Shown here piece after piece: positions 25,795 to 33,485 of a DNA stretch of 64,000 nt. The number at the start of each line of letters is the position of its first letter. The stretch's first letter is position 1. The notes under the pieces were generated by a model. The model had not been told where the DNA came from, searched no databases, and saw nothing but the letters and a program-made list of their open reading frames with translations. This DNA is from Bradyrhizobium sp. PSBB068 (GTDB lineage: Bacteria; Pseudomonadota; Alphaproteobacteria; Rhizobiales; Xanthobacteraceae), in assembly GCA_016839165.1 (NCBI GenBank), contig CP069300.1:744001-808000 (forward strand), read 5' to 3'. The translations under genes were made by a program, and so were the position numbers.

Positions 25795-25821
25795 TGTCGG
25801 AAGTGCAAACCGTCCGTCGTC
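25795..25821 (+). promoter_or_regulatory. Candidate ECF42-type promoter, copy 6
   Basis: TGTCGG at 25795-25800, 17 bases, CGTC at 25818-25821, 52 bases before the first YCII/DGPF gene of the triple cluster. Confidence 0.7.
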
Positions 25822-25873
25822 TTTCAACCGAGCGCCGGTGCTGAGATCGGCAGAGAGACAACGGAGCACGACG

Positions 25874-26290
25874 ATGAAGTTCATGGTGATCGTGAAGGCG
25901 AACAAGGATACCGAGGCCGGCGTGATGCCGAGCACCGAGATGCTTGCCGCAATGGGCAAGTTCAACGAGGAGATGGTCAAGGCCGGCGTGATGCAGGCCG
26001 GCGAGGGCCTGCATCCGACCAGCAGGGGCGCGCGGGTCAAATATGCCGGCGGGCAGGGCACGGTGACCCACGGGCCGTTCGGCCCGAGCGGCGATCTGGT
26101 CTGCGGCTTCTGGCTGATCGAGACCAAATCGCTGGATGAAGCGATCGGCTGGATGAAGCGCGCGCCGTTCGGCGGCGGCTCCGAGATCGAGATCCGTCAG
26201 GTGTTCGCCGCGGAGGATTTCGGCGAGGCGCTGACGCCCGAACTGCGCGAGCAGGAAGAGCGCCTGCGTGCGCAGGCAGGCCAAAAGTGA
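25874..26290 (+). CDS. YCII-related DGPF-type protein
   Basis: ATG 25874 (MKFMVIVKANKDTEAGVMPS) after GGAGCACGACG; 138 residues. It has GARVKYAGGQGTVTHGPFGPSGDLVCGFWLIETKSLDEAIGW, where the DGPF tetrapeptide has become HGPF. The end is charged and helical. It is first of three tandem paralogues and lies behind an ECF42-type motif. Function unknown for the family. Confidence 0.9.
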   Translation: MKFMVIVKANKDTEAGVMPSTEMLAAMGKFNEEMVKAGVMQAGEGLHPTSRGARVKYAGGQGTVTHGPFGPSGDLVCGFWLIETKSLDEAIGWMKRAPFGGGSEIEIRQVFAAEDFGEALTPELREQEERLRAQAGQK

Positions 26291-26445
26291 TACCCGACGT
26301 CATTCCACGATATCGCTCCGGCGCACGGCGCGGACGACATGACCATGGTCGCAGGTCATGGATTCCCGGCCTGTGTCTGGTGAAGCATCCTGGAGTGACG
26401 AGCGTGAAGATTGCGCGTGATTCAACCGACAAGGAAATCCAACCA

Positions 26446-26871
26446 ATGCGCTTCATGATGCTGATGATCCCGCTCGGCTACGAGTCCGCGCCGGCCAAGC
26501 TCGAGCTCGACCCCGAACGGGTCGCCGCGATGATGCGGTACAATCAGGCGCTGAAGGACGCCGGCGTGCTGATCACGCTGGAAGGCCTGCATCCGCTGGC
26601 GGCGGGGGCGCGCGTCAAGTTCGTCACCGGCGAGCCCATCGTGATCGACGGTCCGTTCACCGAGGCCAAGGAAGTGATCGGCGGCTTCTGGATGATCGAG
26701 GTCGGCTCGCGCGCCGAAGCGATCGAATGGGCCAAGAAGTGCCCGGCTACCGCGAACGAGATGATCGAGATCCGCCAGGTCCAGGAGATGGCCGATTTCT
26801 CCGAGGAAGTGCAGCAGGCGGCCGCGACCTTCGAGCATCCGAAGGGCGGTTGGGGCAAGGCGCTGCGTTAA
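26446..26871 (+). CDS. YCII-related DGPF-domain protein
   Basis: From ATG 26446 (MRFMMLMIPLGYESAP), 141 residues, with the exact motif IDGPFTEAKEVIGGFWMIEV and CPATANEMIEIRQVQEMADF. Second of three tandem family members. No own ECF42-type motif was found in the 155-base gap before it, which holds a degenerate palindromic repeat, so it may depend on the promoter at 25795. Confidence 0.92.
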   Translation: MRFMMLMIPLGYESAPAKLELDPERVAAMMRYNQALKDAGVLITLEGLHPLAAGARVKFVTGEPIVIDGPFTEAKEVIGGFWMIEVGSRAEAIEWAKKCPATANEMIEIRQVQEMADFSEEVQQAAATFEHPKGGWGKALR

Positions 26872-26957
26872 ATCAGATCGGGAAGCGGTGACGCCGCGAG
26901 CTGTGTCACCGCCCCTCGCATCGACGATCACTGCAACCACCACAACGGAGACGCAAG

Positions 26958-27323
26958 ATGAGCAGCAACACTTTCCTCGCCGTCTATCTCGGCGGCGGCA
27001 AGAATGGTTCGCGCATGGCAGCCTGGAACGCGCTGCCGGAGGCCGAGCGGCGTGCCAAGGAGCAGGAGGGCATGGCCGCCTGGGGCGCCTGGGTCGAGAA
27101 GCACCACGACGTGATCGTCGAGATGGGCGGACCGCTCGGCAAGACCAAGAAGGTCGGCGAGGGCGGCACCGCCGACATCACCAATCTGATGACCGGATTC
27201 ACCGTGGTGCGCGCGCCCTCGCATGAGGCGGCGGCAAAGCTGTTCGAGAACCACCCGCACTTTGCGATCTTCCCCGGCGAAGCCGTGGAGATCATGCCGG
27301 TGCTGCCGATCCCCGGCCGATAG
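26958..27323 (+). CDS. YCII-related protein
   Basis: The 121-residue protein (MSSNTFLAVYLGGGKNGS, GGPLGKTKKVGEGGTADITNLMTGFTVVRAPSHEAAAKLF, HFAIFPGEAVEIMPVLPIPG) keeps the YCII fold but lacks a DGPF tetrapeptide. A GGAG box precedes ATG 26958. It is third in the tandem group; the fold suits a small dimeric enzyme or binding protein, and its role is unknown. Confidence 0.88.
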   Translation: MSSNTFLAVYLGGGKNGSRMAAWNALPEAERRAKEQEGMAAWGAWVEKHHDVIVEMGGPLGKTKKVGEGGTADITNLMTGFTVVRAPSHEAAAKLFENHPHFAIFPGEAVEIMPVLPIPGR

Positions 27324-27409
27324 TCCTCGGACCCAAGCCCGCGCGGTACGGGAGCGATCCGTTAATCTTGATGGACCGGCCGCCCCGCCGCTAGTGACCT
27401 TTACTGCCG

Positions 27410-27436
27410 GCTCATGTAAAAGCCGTTCACATGAGC
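27410..27436. promoter_or_regulatory. Candidate TetR operator overlapping the regulator start codon
   Basis: GCTCATGT at 27410-27417 and ACATGAGC at 27429-27436 form a perfect 8-base inverted repeat with 11 bases between, covering the ATG of the TetR gene at 27431. Binding here would block expression of the regulator itself. Confidence 0.55.
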
Positions 27437-28132
27437 TGGCGCAAGGACCAAGGCCGCGCCGAGCGCGGCTATCATCACGGTAATCTCAAAGAGGCGTTGC
27501 TGCAGGCCGCCCTCGACCTGATCTCGAAGAAGGGGCCGGCCGGCTTCACCTTCGCCGATGCCGCGCGCATGGCCGGCGTCAGCCCCGCCGCGCCCTACCG
27601 GCATTTCCGCGACCGTGACGAATTGATCGCCAGTATCGCGCAGCGCGGCTTCGAGCAATTTGAATCGCTGCTGACCGCGGCCTGGGATGACGGCCGTCCG
27701 GATACCGTCACCGCGTTCGAGCGGGTCGGCAAAGCCTATCTCGCCTTCGCGCGGGAGGAGCCGGCGTTCTACTCCGCGATGTTCGAATCAGGCCTGCCGC
27801 CAGACGCCAATCCAACACTGATGGCCGCGAGCGAGCGCGCCTTTGCGATCATCCGCGCCGCCGCTGAACGCCTTGCGGCACTGGCGCCGCCGGGCATGCC
27901 GCGTCCGCCGGCGATGATGATGGCGCTGCACATCTGGTCGATGTCGCACGGAGTCGCCTCGCTGTTCGGCCGCGGCGATGCCGCGCGGCGCAAGCTGCCG
28001 ATGTCGCCGGAAGAACTGCTCGAGGCCGAAGTGCTGATCTATCTGCGTGGCCTCGGCTTTCGGACCGACCAGAGGCCGGGAACCGCTGCCGCGGATGACA
28101 AGCCGGCGGGCCCGTGGGGCAAACCGAAATAA
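27431..28132 (+). CDS. TetR/AcrR family regulator with WHG-type C-terminal domain
   Basis: The 233-residue protein begins SWRKDQGRAERGYHHGNLKEALLQAAL, with the HTH GFTFADAARMAGVSPAAPYRHFRDRDEL. The C-terminal half (FAREEPAFYSAMFESGL, MALHIWSMSHGVASLF) is the TetR_C_33/WHG type. Palindromes over its own start and ahead of the next gene suggest that it controls itself and the DUF2852 gene. Confidence 0.93.
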   Translation: MSWRKDQGRAERGYHHGNLKEALLQAALDLISKKGPAGFTFADAARMAGVSPAAPYRHFRDRDELIASIAQRGFEQFESLLTAAWDDGRPDTVTAFERVGKAYLAFAREEPAFYSAMFESGLPPDANPTLMAASERAFAIIRAAAERLAALAPPGMPRPPAMMMALHIWSMSHGVASLFGRGDAARRKLPMSPEELLEAEVLIYLRGLGFRTDQRPGTAAADDKPAGPWGKPK

Positions 28133-28210
28133 GGTTCAACGCCTGAGCTAAAAATAATCCGAGAGGTGCGTCATCCGCGCTGCTTGACTTTCCCGGGCGA
28201 TCGGCTATCT

Positions 28211-28229
28211 ATGTAAATGTTATTTACAT
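28211..28229. promoter_or_regulatory. Perfect operator-like palindrome before the DUF2852 gene
   Basis: ATGTAAAT at 28211-28218, GTT, ATTTACAT at 28222-28229: a perfect 8-3-8 palindrome, 33 bases before the DUF2852 ATG. The ATGTAAA half also appears in the 27410 site (ATGTAAA at 27414-27420). Confidence 0.6.
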
Positions 28230-28262
28230 TCACAACGGCGTGATGCCGTGATGGAGAAGGAA

Positions 28263-28754
28263 ATGGCCTACACCGCTGATGTCAATCGCTGGCGCGGCCC
28301 CGTCGAAGAACCCTACCGCCCGTACTTCTACGCGACGCCGTGGCATCCCCTGAAGATCGCCGGGATCATCCTCGGCTTCATGATCTGGTGGCCGATCGGC
28401 CTCGCCCTTCTCTTTTTCACACTCGGGAGCAGAAAAATGGCCTGTTGGAGTCACAACGACATGGATCGCTGGCAGAACAAGATGGAGCGCATGCAGGACA
28501 AGATGGAGCGGATGAAGAGCCGCATGGAGCGCCGCGGCTTCCCGTTCGGCGGCTTCGGCCCGCCCTCCAGCGGCAACCGCGCCTTCGACGAGTACCGCCA
28601 GGACACGCTGCGCCGTCTCGAGGAAGAGCAGGTCGAGTTCAAGAACTTCCTCGATCGCCTGCGCCACGCCAAGGACAAGGAAGAGTTCGATGCCTTCATG
28701 GCGCAGCACAAGACCCGTCCGACTCCGCCGAACGACCAGCCGCCGCAGAGCTGA
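28263..28754 (+). CDS. DUF2852 family membrane protein
   Basis: ATG 28263 follows GGAGAAGGAA; 163 residues. One or two N-terminal hydrophobic helices (PLKIAGIILGFMIWWPIGLALLFF) precede a Met/Arg-rich charged segment (DRWQNKMERMQDKMERMKSR) and a coiled-coil segment with LRRLEEEQVEFKNFLDRLRHAKDKEEFD. This layout is DUF2852. The function is unknown. A palindrome immediately upstream suggests TetR control. Confidence 0.9.
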   Translation: MAYTADVNRWRGPVEEPYRPYFYATPWHPLKIAGIILGFMIWWPIGLALLFFTLGSRKMACWSHNDMDRWQNKMERMQDKMERMKSRMERRGFPFGGFGPPSSGNRAFDEYRQDTLRRLEEEQVEFKNFLDRLRHAKDKEEFDAFMAQHKTRPTPPNDQPPQS

Positions 28755-28829
28755 TCTTGCAAGGCTGATCACGCGAGGCAAGCGCTAGCCTTCAGGCGAT
28801 GTGCCCCCATAGCACCTGATGGCCCTGAG

Positions 28830-28862
28830 CCGCCCGTTTGCGATGAGCAAGCGGGCGGTTTG
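28830..28862 (+). terminator. Rho-independent terminator after the DUF2852 gene
   Basis: CCGCCCGTTTGC at 28830-28841 pairs with GCAAGCGGGCGG at 28847-28858 (one G-T pair) over a 5-base loop, followed by TTTGCATTTTG. Confidence 0.75.
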
Positions 28863-28920
28863 CATTTTGCGGCTGCCATGTCCACTGTATCGTTCGGGAT
28901 CGGACGATGAGGCGAAGGCG

Positions 28921-29685
28921 ATGGCGCTATCCACGACGGCGAATTCCGACGAGCTCTGGCTTGCAATCCGGCGCGAGGCGGAAGCTGCCATTGTCGCCGA
29001 TCCCTTCCTCGAAGCGTCGGCAGCCTTCATCCTCGACCAGGGCGATCTCGGCGGCGCGCTCGCCTTCCTGATTGGCCGGACCATCTGCCGCACTGATGCC
29101 GATCGCCTACAGTTCATGCGGACCGCCCGCGAAGCCTATGCGGCCGAGCCCGCGCTGGTCGATGCCGCGGCGACCGATCTGACAGCGATCGTCCGCCGCG
29201 ACCCGGCGATCACGGGCTTGCTCACGCCGCTGTTGAACTTCAAGGGTTACCTCGCGCTGCAGGCCTGGCGTGTGTCGAACTGGCTGTGGCGTCACGATCG
29301 CCCCGACCTCGCGCTGCTGATGCAGAGCGCGGCGGCGGATCAGTTGCAGATCAGCATTCACCCGTCGGCCCAAATCGGAACCGCGGTGTTCCTCGATCAT
29401 GGCACCGGCATCATCATCGGCGCGCTGGCCTCGGTTGGCGACGAGGTCACGATCCTGCAGAACGTCACCATCGCACGGCATCAGGACGACCCGCGCCACG
29501 CTCCGACAATCGGCCGCGGCGTGCTGCTCAGCGCCGGCGCCACGATTATCGGCAATCTCAGCATCGGCGATTTCGCCAAGATCGGCGCCGGCGCGCTGGT
29601 GACGTCGGATGTCCCCGCCGGATGCACCGCCGTCGGCGTGCCGGCGCGGCTGACCAATTGCGCGGAAGCGGGCGCTCCGGTGTAA
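28921..29685 (+). CDS. cysE: Serine O-acetyltransferase
   Basis: CysE acetylates serine for cysteine synthesis. From ATG 28921 it has 254 residues: an N-terminal helical domain (DELWLAIRREAEAAIVADPFL) and a left-handed beta-helix of hexapeptide repeats with IHPSAQIGTAVFLDHGTGIIIG, the active-site His, and a coenzyme A loop. ATG 28819 would read through the terminator hairpin, so it was rejected. It ends GCTAVGVPARL as usual. Confidence 0.94.
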   Translation: MALSTTANSDELWLAIRREAEAAIVADPFLEASAAFILDQGDLGGALAFLIGRTICRTDADRLQFMRTAREAYAAEPALVDAAATDLTAIVRRDPAITGLLTPLLNFKGYLALQAWRVSNWLWRHDRPDLALLMQSAAADQLQISIHPSAQIGTAVFLDHGTGIIIGALASVGDEVTILQNVTIARHQDDPRHAPTIGRGVLLSAGATIIGNLSIGDFAKIGAGALVTSDVPAGCTAVGVPARLTNCAEAGAPV

Positions 29686-29714
29686 GCCGGACACACCAAT
29701 TCACCTCTGCATCG

Positions 29715-30527
29715 TCATGCCGGCATCAGCGCGTCGGCGAGTTGCGTAAAGCTGTCGACATGAAGGTCGAACCAGGGCTCCGGCGCGACGTCCACCTTCG
29801 CGGCCGGTCCGAACTCCAGCGGACGGGCGACGAATGCGGTCCGCATGCCGAAGGCGCGGGCCGCCTTCAGGTCGTATTTGTGGCAGGCGACCATCAGGAT
29901 CTTGTCGGCTGGATAGCCGAGGTAGTCGACGGCAAGCTGATACACCGCCGGTGACGGCTTGTAGCTGTGTGCAAGCTCCGCGGTCAGCACGGCGTCGAAC
30001 GGCAGCCGGGCGTGCTTGACCACCGCCACGACCGCGGCCATGCCGGCGTTCGACAATGTCGAGGTCACGAACCGGCTGCGCAGGCGCGTTAGGCCCTCGA
30101 CGCTGTCGGGCCAAGCGTCGAGCTTGCTCCACACCGTGTTCAGTTCGTCACGCTCGTCCCTGGAGAAAGCCTCCGAGAGCCCGTGGCGATCGAGCAGCAC
30201 GTCCAGCGCCTCGCGATAGATGCGGTCGACCCTGATCCACGGCCGCTTGCCGGCGATCACGTCGTCGAGCGCGGCACGGTAGAGATCGCGCCATTCGCTC
30301 GAGAGTTTGGCCCAGTCGAGCGCGAGCCCCTTGGCGGCGTTGACGGCTTGACCCGCACGCAGGATCGGCTGGTAGAAGTCGACGCAGGTCCCTTGCACGT
30401 CGAACGCGATCGCGCGGATCTCATCGTGCCACGTCGCAGCCCTTGCCGGCTGCATCCCCGTCATCGCGGCCATGATCGATAGTCCTCCAGCAGTCATGAA
30501 GTGTCGTCTGGTCAGATCGGGTAGCAC
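29715..30527 (-). CDS. Tat-exported haloacid-dehalogenase-like (HAD type II) protein
   Basis: The N-terminus LTRRHFMTAGG is a twin-arginine signal with a hydrophobic stretch ending in ARAAT. The rest is a 2-haloacid dehalogenase-like HAD: nucleophile D43 in FDVQGT, motif II in STLSN, Lys in SYKPSPAVYQ and the segment MVACHKYDLKAARAFGMRTAFV in place of the usual NxxD/SNPWD loop. It has 270 residues. Export is unusual, since known L-2-haloacid dehalogenases are cytoplasmic. Substrate unknown. Confidence 0.86.
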   Translation of the reverse strand: MLPDLTRRHFMTAGGLSIMAAMTGMQPARAATWHDEIRAIAFDVQGTCVDFYQPILRAGQAVNAAKGLALDWAKLSSEWRDLYRAALDDVIAGKRPWIRVDRIYREALDVLLDRHGLSEAFSRDERDELNTVWSKLDAWPDSVEGLTRLRSRFVTSTLSNAGMAAVVAVVKHARLPFDAVLTAELAHSYKPSPAVYQLAVDYLGYPADKILMVACHKYDLKAARAFGMRTAFVARPLEFGPAAKVDVAPEPWFDLHVDSFTQLADALMPA

Positions 30528-30573
30528 GGTTCTGTCCCCGGTTGCGGTATCGGACGCGGCGCGGCTTCGTTAG

Positions 30574-30780
30574 GTGAGCACGGCTCTCAGGCTCCCTCTC
30601 CCCTTGCGGGAGAGGGCGGGGAGAGGGGTGGCTCCGGACGAATTGCGAGACATCGATTCGACTGCATCAACATGCGCAGCGAGTATCGCCGTTGCTAACG
30701 AAGAGCGGAGCAAGCGGTACCCCTCTCCCCAACCCTCCCCCGCAAGGGGGGAGGGAGCCCGGCTATCGTGCTCGCCTCAC
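30574..30780. repeat. Long inverted-repeat element, copy 3
   Basis: Outer GAGCAC/GTGCTC, then GCTCCCTCTCCCCTTGCGGG and its inverse CCCCGCAAGGGGGGAGGGAG, around a centre of about 100 bases. Same family as the ruvC-ruvA element. It lies between the HAD and dehydrogenase genes on the minus strand. Confidence 0.82.
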
Positions 30781-30807
30781 TGCATGATGCGACGAGATCG
30801 TCGTACC

Positions 30808-31881
30808 CTACACATTCGACCCATGGATCGCGTCGATCACCGCGTCGGTCACTTCTTTCGTCGTCGCCTTGCCGCCGACGTCGGGCGTCAGGATGCCGGC
30901 CGCGCAGACCTTCTCGACCGCGGCCATCAGGCGCGCGGCGGCGTCCTTCTCGCCGAGATGCTCCAGCATCTGCGCACCGGTCCAGAAGGTGGCGACGGGG
31001 TTGGCGATGCCCTTGCCGGTGATGTCGAAGGCCGAGCCGTGGATCGGCTCGAACATCGAGGGGAAGCGGCGCTGCGGATCGATATTGCCGGTCGGCGCGA
31101 CGCCGAGGCTGCCGGCCAGGGCGCCGGCGAGATCGGACAGGATGTCGGCGTGCAGATTGGTCGCGACGATGGTGTCGAGGCTCTTCGGATGGAGCGTCAT
31201 CCGCACCGTCATGGCGTCGACCAGCATCTTGTCCCAGGTCACGTCGGGGAAGTCCTTGGCCACCTCGGCGGCGATCTCGTCCCACATCACCATGCCGTGG
31301 CGCTGCGCGTTCGACTTGGTCACCACGGTGAGGAATTTGCGCGGCCGCGACTGCGCGAGCTGGAATGCGTAGCGCATGATCCGCGTGACGCCGACCCGGG
31401 TGAAGACCGCGACTTCGGTGCCGACCTCTTCGGGCAGCCCCCTGTGGGCGCGGCCGCCCATCCCGGCATATTCGCCTTCGGAATTCTCGCGCACGATCAC
31501 CCAGTCGAGATCGCCGACGCCGACATTGCGCAGCGGCGAGGCGACGCCGGGCAGGATCTTGGTCGGCCGCACATTGGCGTACTGGTCAAAGCCCTGGCAG
31601 ATCGGCAGGCGAAGCCCCCACAGCGTGATGTGGTCGGGCACGTCGGGCGCGCCGACCGCGCCGAAATAGATCGCGTCGAATGTCTTCAATTCCGCGAGGC
31701 CGTCGGCCGGCATCATCACGCCGTGCTTCTTGTAATAGTCCGAACCCCAGTCGAAGGTCTTGACGTTGAAGCTGATGTCGCCGGAGCGCTTGGCCAGCGC
31801 TTCCAATACGCGGACACCGGCTGAGATCACTTCGGGGCCGATGCCGTCGGCGGGAATGGCGGCGATGGAATGGGTACGCAT
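30808..31881 (-). CDS. Tartrate/D-malate dehydrogenase (isopropylmalate dehydrogenase family)
   Basis: The 357-residue protein has the beta-decarboxylating dehydrogenase set: IPADGIGPEV, LRLPICQGFDQYANVRP, VIVRENSEGEYAGMGG, TKSNAQRHGM, the metal site DAMTVRMTLHP/NLHADILSDLAG, and FEPIHGSAFDITGKG. It oxidises D-malate, tartrate or a related 2-hydroxy dicarboxylate (TtuC/DmlA group); which one cannot be decided. The MFS carrier upstream and a divergent LysR gene suggest a catabolic unit. Confidence 0.9.
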   Translation of the reverse strand: MRTHSIAAIPADGIGPEVISAGVRVLEALAKRSGDISFNVKTFDWGSDYYKKHGVMMPADGLAELKTFDAIYFGAVGAPDVPDHITLWGLRLPICQGFDQYANVRPTKILPGVASPLRNVGVGDLDWVIVRENSEGEYAGMGGRAHRGLPEEVGTEVAVFTRVGVTRIMRYAFQLAQSRPRKFLTVVTKSNAQRHGMVMWDEIAAEVAKDFPDVTWDKMLVDAMTVRMTLHPKSLDTIVATNLHADILSDLAGALAGSLGVAPTGNIDPQRRFPSMFEPIHGSAFDITGKGIANPVATFWTGAQMLEHLGEKDAAARLMAAVEKVCAAGILTPDVGGKATTKEVTDAVIDAIHGSNV

Positions 31882-31902
31882 GATTTGTCTCCGGATGGGT
31901 GG

Positions 31903-33207
31903 TTAGCGGGTTCGCAGGGGATCGGGATGCGGTTCGGCCGCGGCCGGCGCGCGTGACAGCAGCAGCGTGAGCACGGCCGAGAGCACCAGCAGGCCGGCGA
32001 CGAAATAGAGCCCGCCCTCGAAGCTGCCGGTGCGTTCCTTGATCCAGCCGATCATCGCCGGGCCAACGAAGCCGCCGAGATTGCCGATCGAGTTGATGGT
32101 GGCGATCCCGGCCGCGGCGGCCGAGCCCGACAGGAACATGGTCGGCATGCTCCACAGCGGCGGCTTCGACGAGGAGATACCGATATTGACCAGCGTGAGC
32201 GCGAGGATCACGGCGGCAAGGCCGGTCCACATTCCGGCCAGCGCGAGGCCGGCTGCTGCCGTCAGGCAGGCCAGCACCACGTGCCAGGTGCGCTCGCCGG
32301 TGCGATCGGAGTGCCACGCCCACAGGATCATCGCGGCTACGGCGATGGTCGCGGGCACCGCGTTGAGAAAGCCGACCTGGAGCGACGACAGGCCGAACGC
32401 CTTGATGATCTGCGGCGCCCACACGCCGAGTGTGTAAAGCCCGGCCGAGGTGCCGAAATAGACCAGCGCCAGCGCCAGCACGCGCGGATCGGCGAGCCCG
32501 CGCCAGATGCTGTGGCTTGCGGTCGCGGCCTTGCCGTCGTTCTCCGCCTTCATGGTCTTGACCAGCCAGGCGCGCTCGTCGTCGGCAAGCCATTTGGCCT
32601 GCTCCGGCCGGTCAGTGAGGAAGCCCAGCACCACGAAGCCGAGCAGCACGGCGGGCACGGCCTCCAGCACGAACAGCCATTGCCAGCCCTTGAAGCCGAG
32701 CATTCCGTCCATCTCCAGCAGCGCGCCCGACAGCGGCGAGCCGAGCACGGTCGACAGCGGCGCCGCAGCCATGAACAGCGCGGTGACGGCCGCGCGCTGC
32801 CGCGCCGGGAACCAGTAGGACAGATAGAGGATGATGCCGGGGAAGAAGCCGGCTTCGGCGGCGCCGAGCAGGAAACGCAGCACGTAGAAGCTGGTCGCGC
32901 CCTGCACCAGCGCCATCGCGGCCGAAACGATGCCCCAGGTGATCATCACCCGCGCGATCCAGATCCGCGCGCCGACCTTGTGCAGGATGATGTTGGAGGG
33001 CACCTCGAACAGGAAGTAGCCCCAGAAGAAGATACCGGCGCCGAAGCCATAGACGGTCGGCGACAGGCCGATGTCCTTGTTCATGGTCAGCGAGGCAAAG
33101 CCGATATTGACGCGGTCGATGAAGGCCACGAAGTACAGCAGCATGATGAACGGCACGATGCGCAGTGAGATCTTGCGCAACACGCGCGTGCCAAGCTGGC
33201 TTTCCAT
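31903..33207 (-). CDS. MFS transporter, anion:cation symporter (ACS) family
   Basis: The 434-residue protein has 12 predicted helices and ACS/tartrate-type motifs: FIMLLYFVAFIDRVNIGFA, GYFLFEVPSNIILHKVGAR and GAAEAGFFPGIILYLSYWFP. It is like TtuB, phthalate or hexuronate carriers. It precedes the tartrate/malate dehydrogenase by 21 bases on the same strand, so it probably imports that enzyme's substrate. Confidence 0.92.
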   Translation of the reverse strand: MESQLGTRVLRKISLRIVPFIMLLYFVAFIDRVNIGFASLTMNKDIGLSPTVYGFGAGIFFWGYFLFEVPSNIILHKVGARIWIARVMITWGIVSAAMALVQGATSFYVLRFLLGAAEAGFFPGIILYLSYWFPARQRAAVTALFMAAAPLSTVLGSPLSGALLEMDGMLGFKGWQWLFVLEAVPAVLLGFVVLGFLTDRPEQAKWLADDERAWLVKTMKAENDGKAATASHSIWRGLADPRVLALALVYFGTSAGLYTLGVWAPQIIKAFGLSSLQVGFLNAVPATIAVAAMILWAWHSDRTGERTWHVVLACLTAAAGLALAGMWTGLAAVILALTLVNIGISSSKPPLWSMPTMFLSGSAAAAGIATINSIGNLGGFVGPAMIGWIKERTGSFEGGLYFVAGLLVLSAVLTLLLSRAPAAAEPHPDPLRTR

Positions 33208-33305
33208 GGGCTTCCCCGGGGTTCGTCTTGTTGTTGGGACGGCGCGTTATGCCGCACCACCGAAAAGCCTAGAAGGCTGCGGCCTTCCGGTTCAACCCGT
33301 GTGGG

Positions 33306-33328
33306 TTTATACAAAAAAATGATATAAT
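33306..33328. promoter_or_regulatory. AT-rich divergent promoter region of the LysR/MFS pair
   Basis: An unusually AT-rich stretch TTATACAAAAAAATGATATA lies in the divergent gap and contains TATA-N11-TATA dyad symmetry compatible with a LysR site. Only the composition and symmetry are seen. Confidence 0.35.
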
Positions 33329-33337
33329 CCTTGCTTT

Positions 33338-33467
33338 GTCATTGCGAGGAGCGAAGCGACGAAGCGATCCACCGCTCCGCCTATGCGGTGGCACGGATTG
33401 CTTCGCGGAGCCTGTCATCCGGCGGCGCTTCGCGCCGACCGGGTGGCTCGCAACGACGGTGGATAGG
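33338..33467. repeat. Extragenic palindromic repeat (GTCATTGCGAGGAGC family)
   Basis: Outer arms CATTGCGAGGAGCGAAGCGA and GGCTCGCAACGACG, with internal hairpins including CCGCTCCGCC/GGCGGCGC. It lies between the divergent promoter and the LysR start. Confidence 0.72.
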
Positions 33468-33485
33468 TTCTGGAGTAAACACGTC

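Noticed and set aside
26290..26445. Possible separate ECF42-type promoter before the second DGPF gene
   Set aside because: Only TGTCTG with TGAC at the matching place is present; the gap is mostly a degenerate palindromic repeat.
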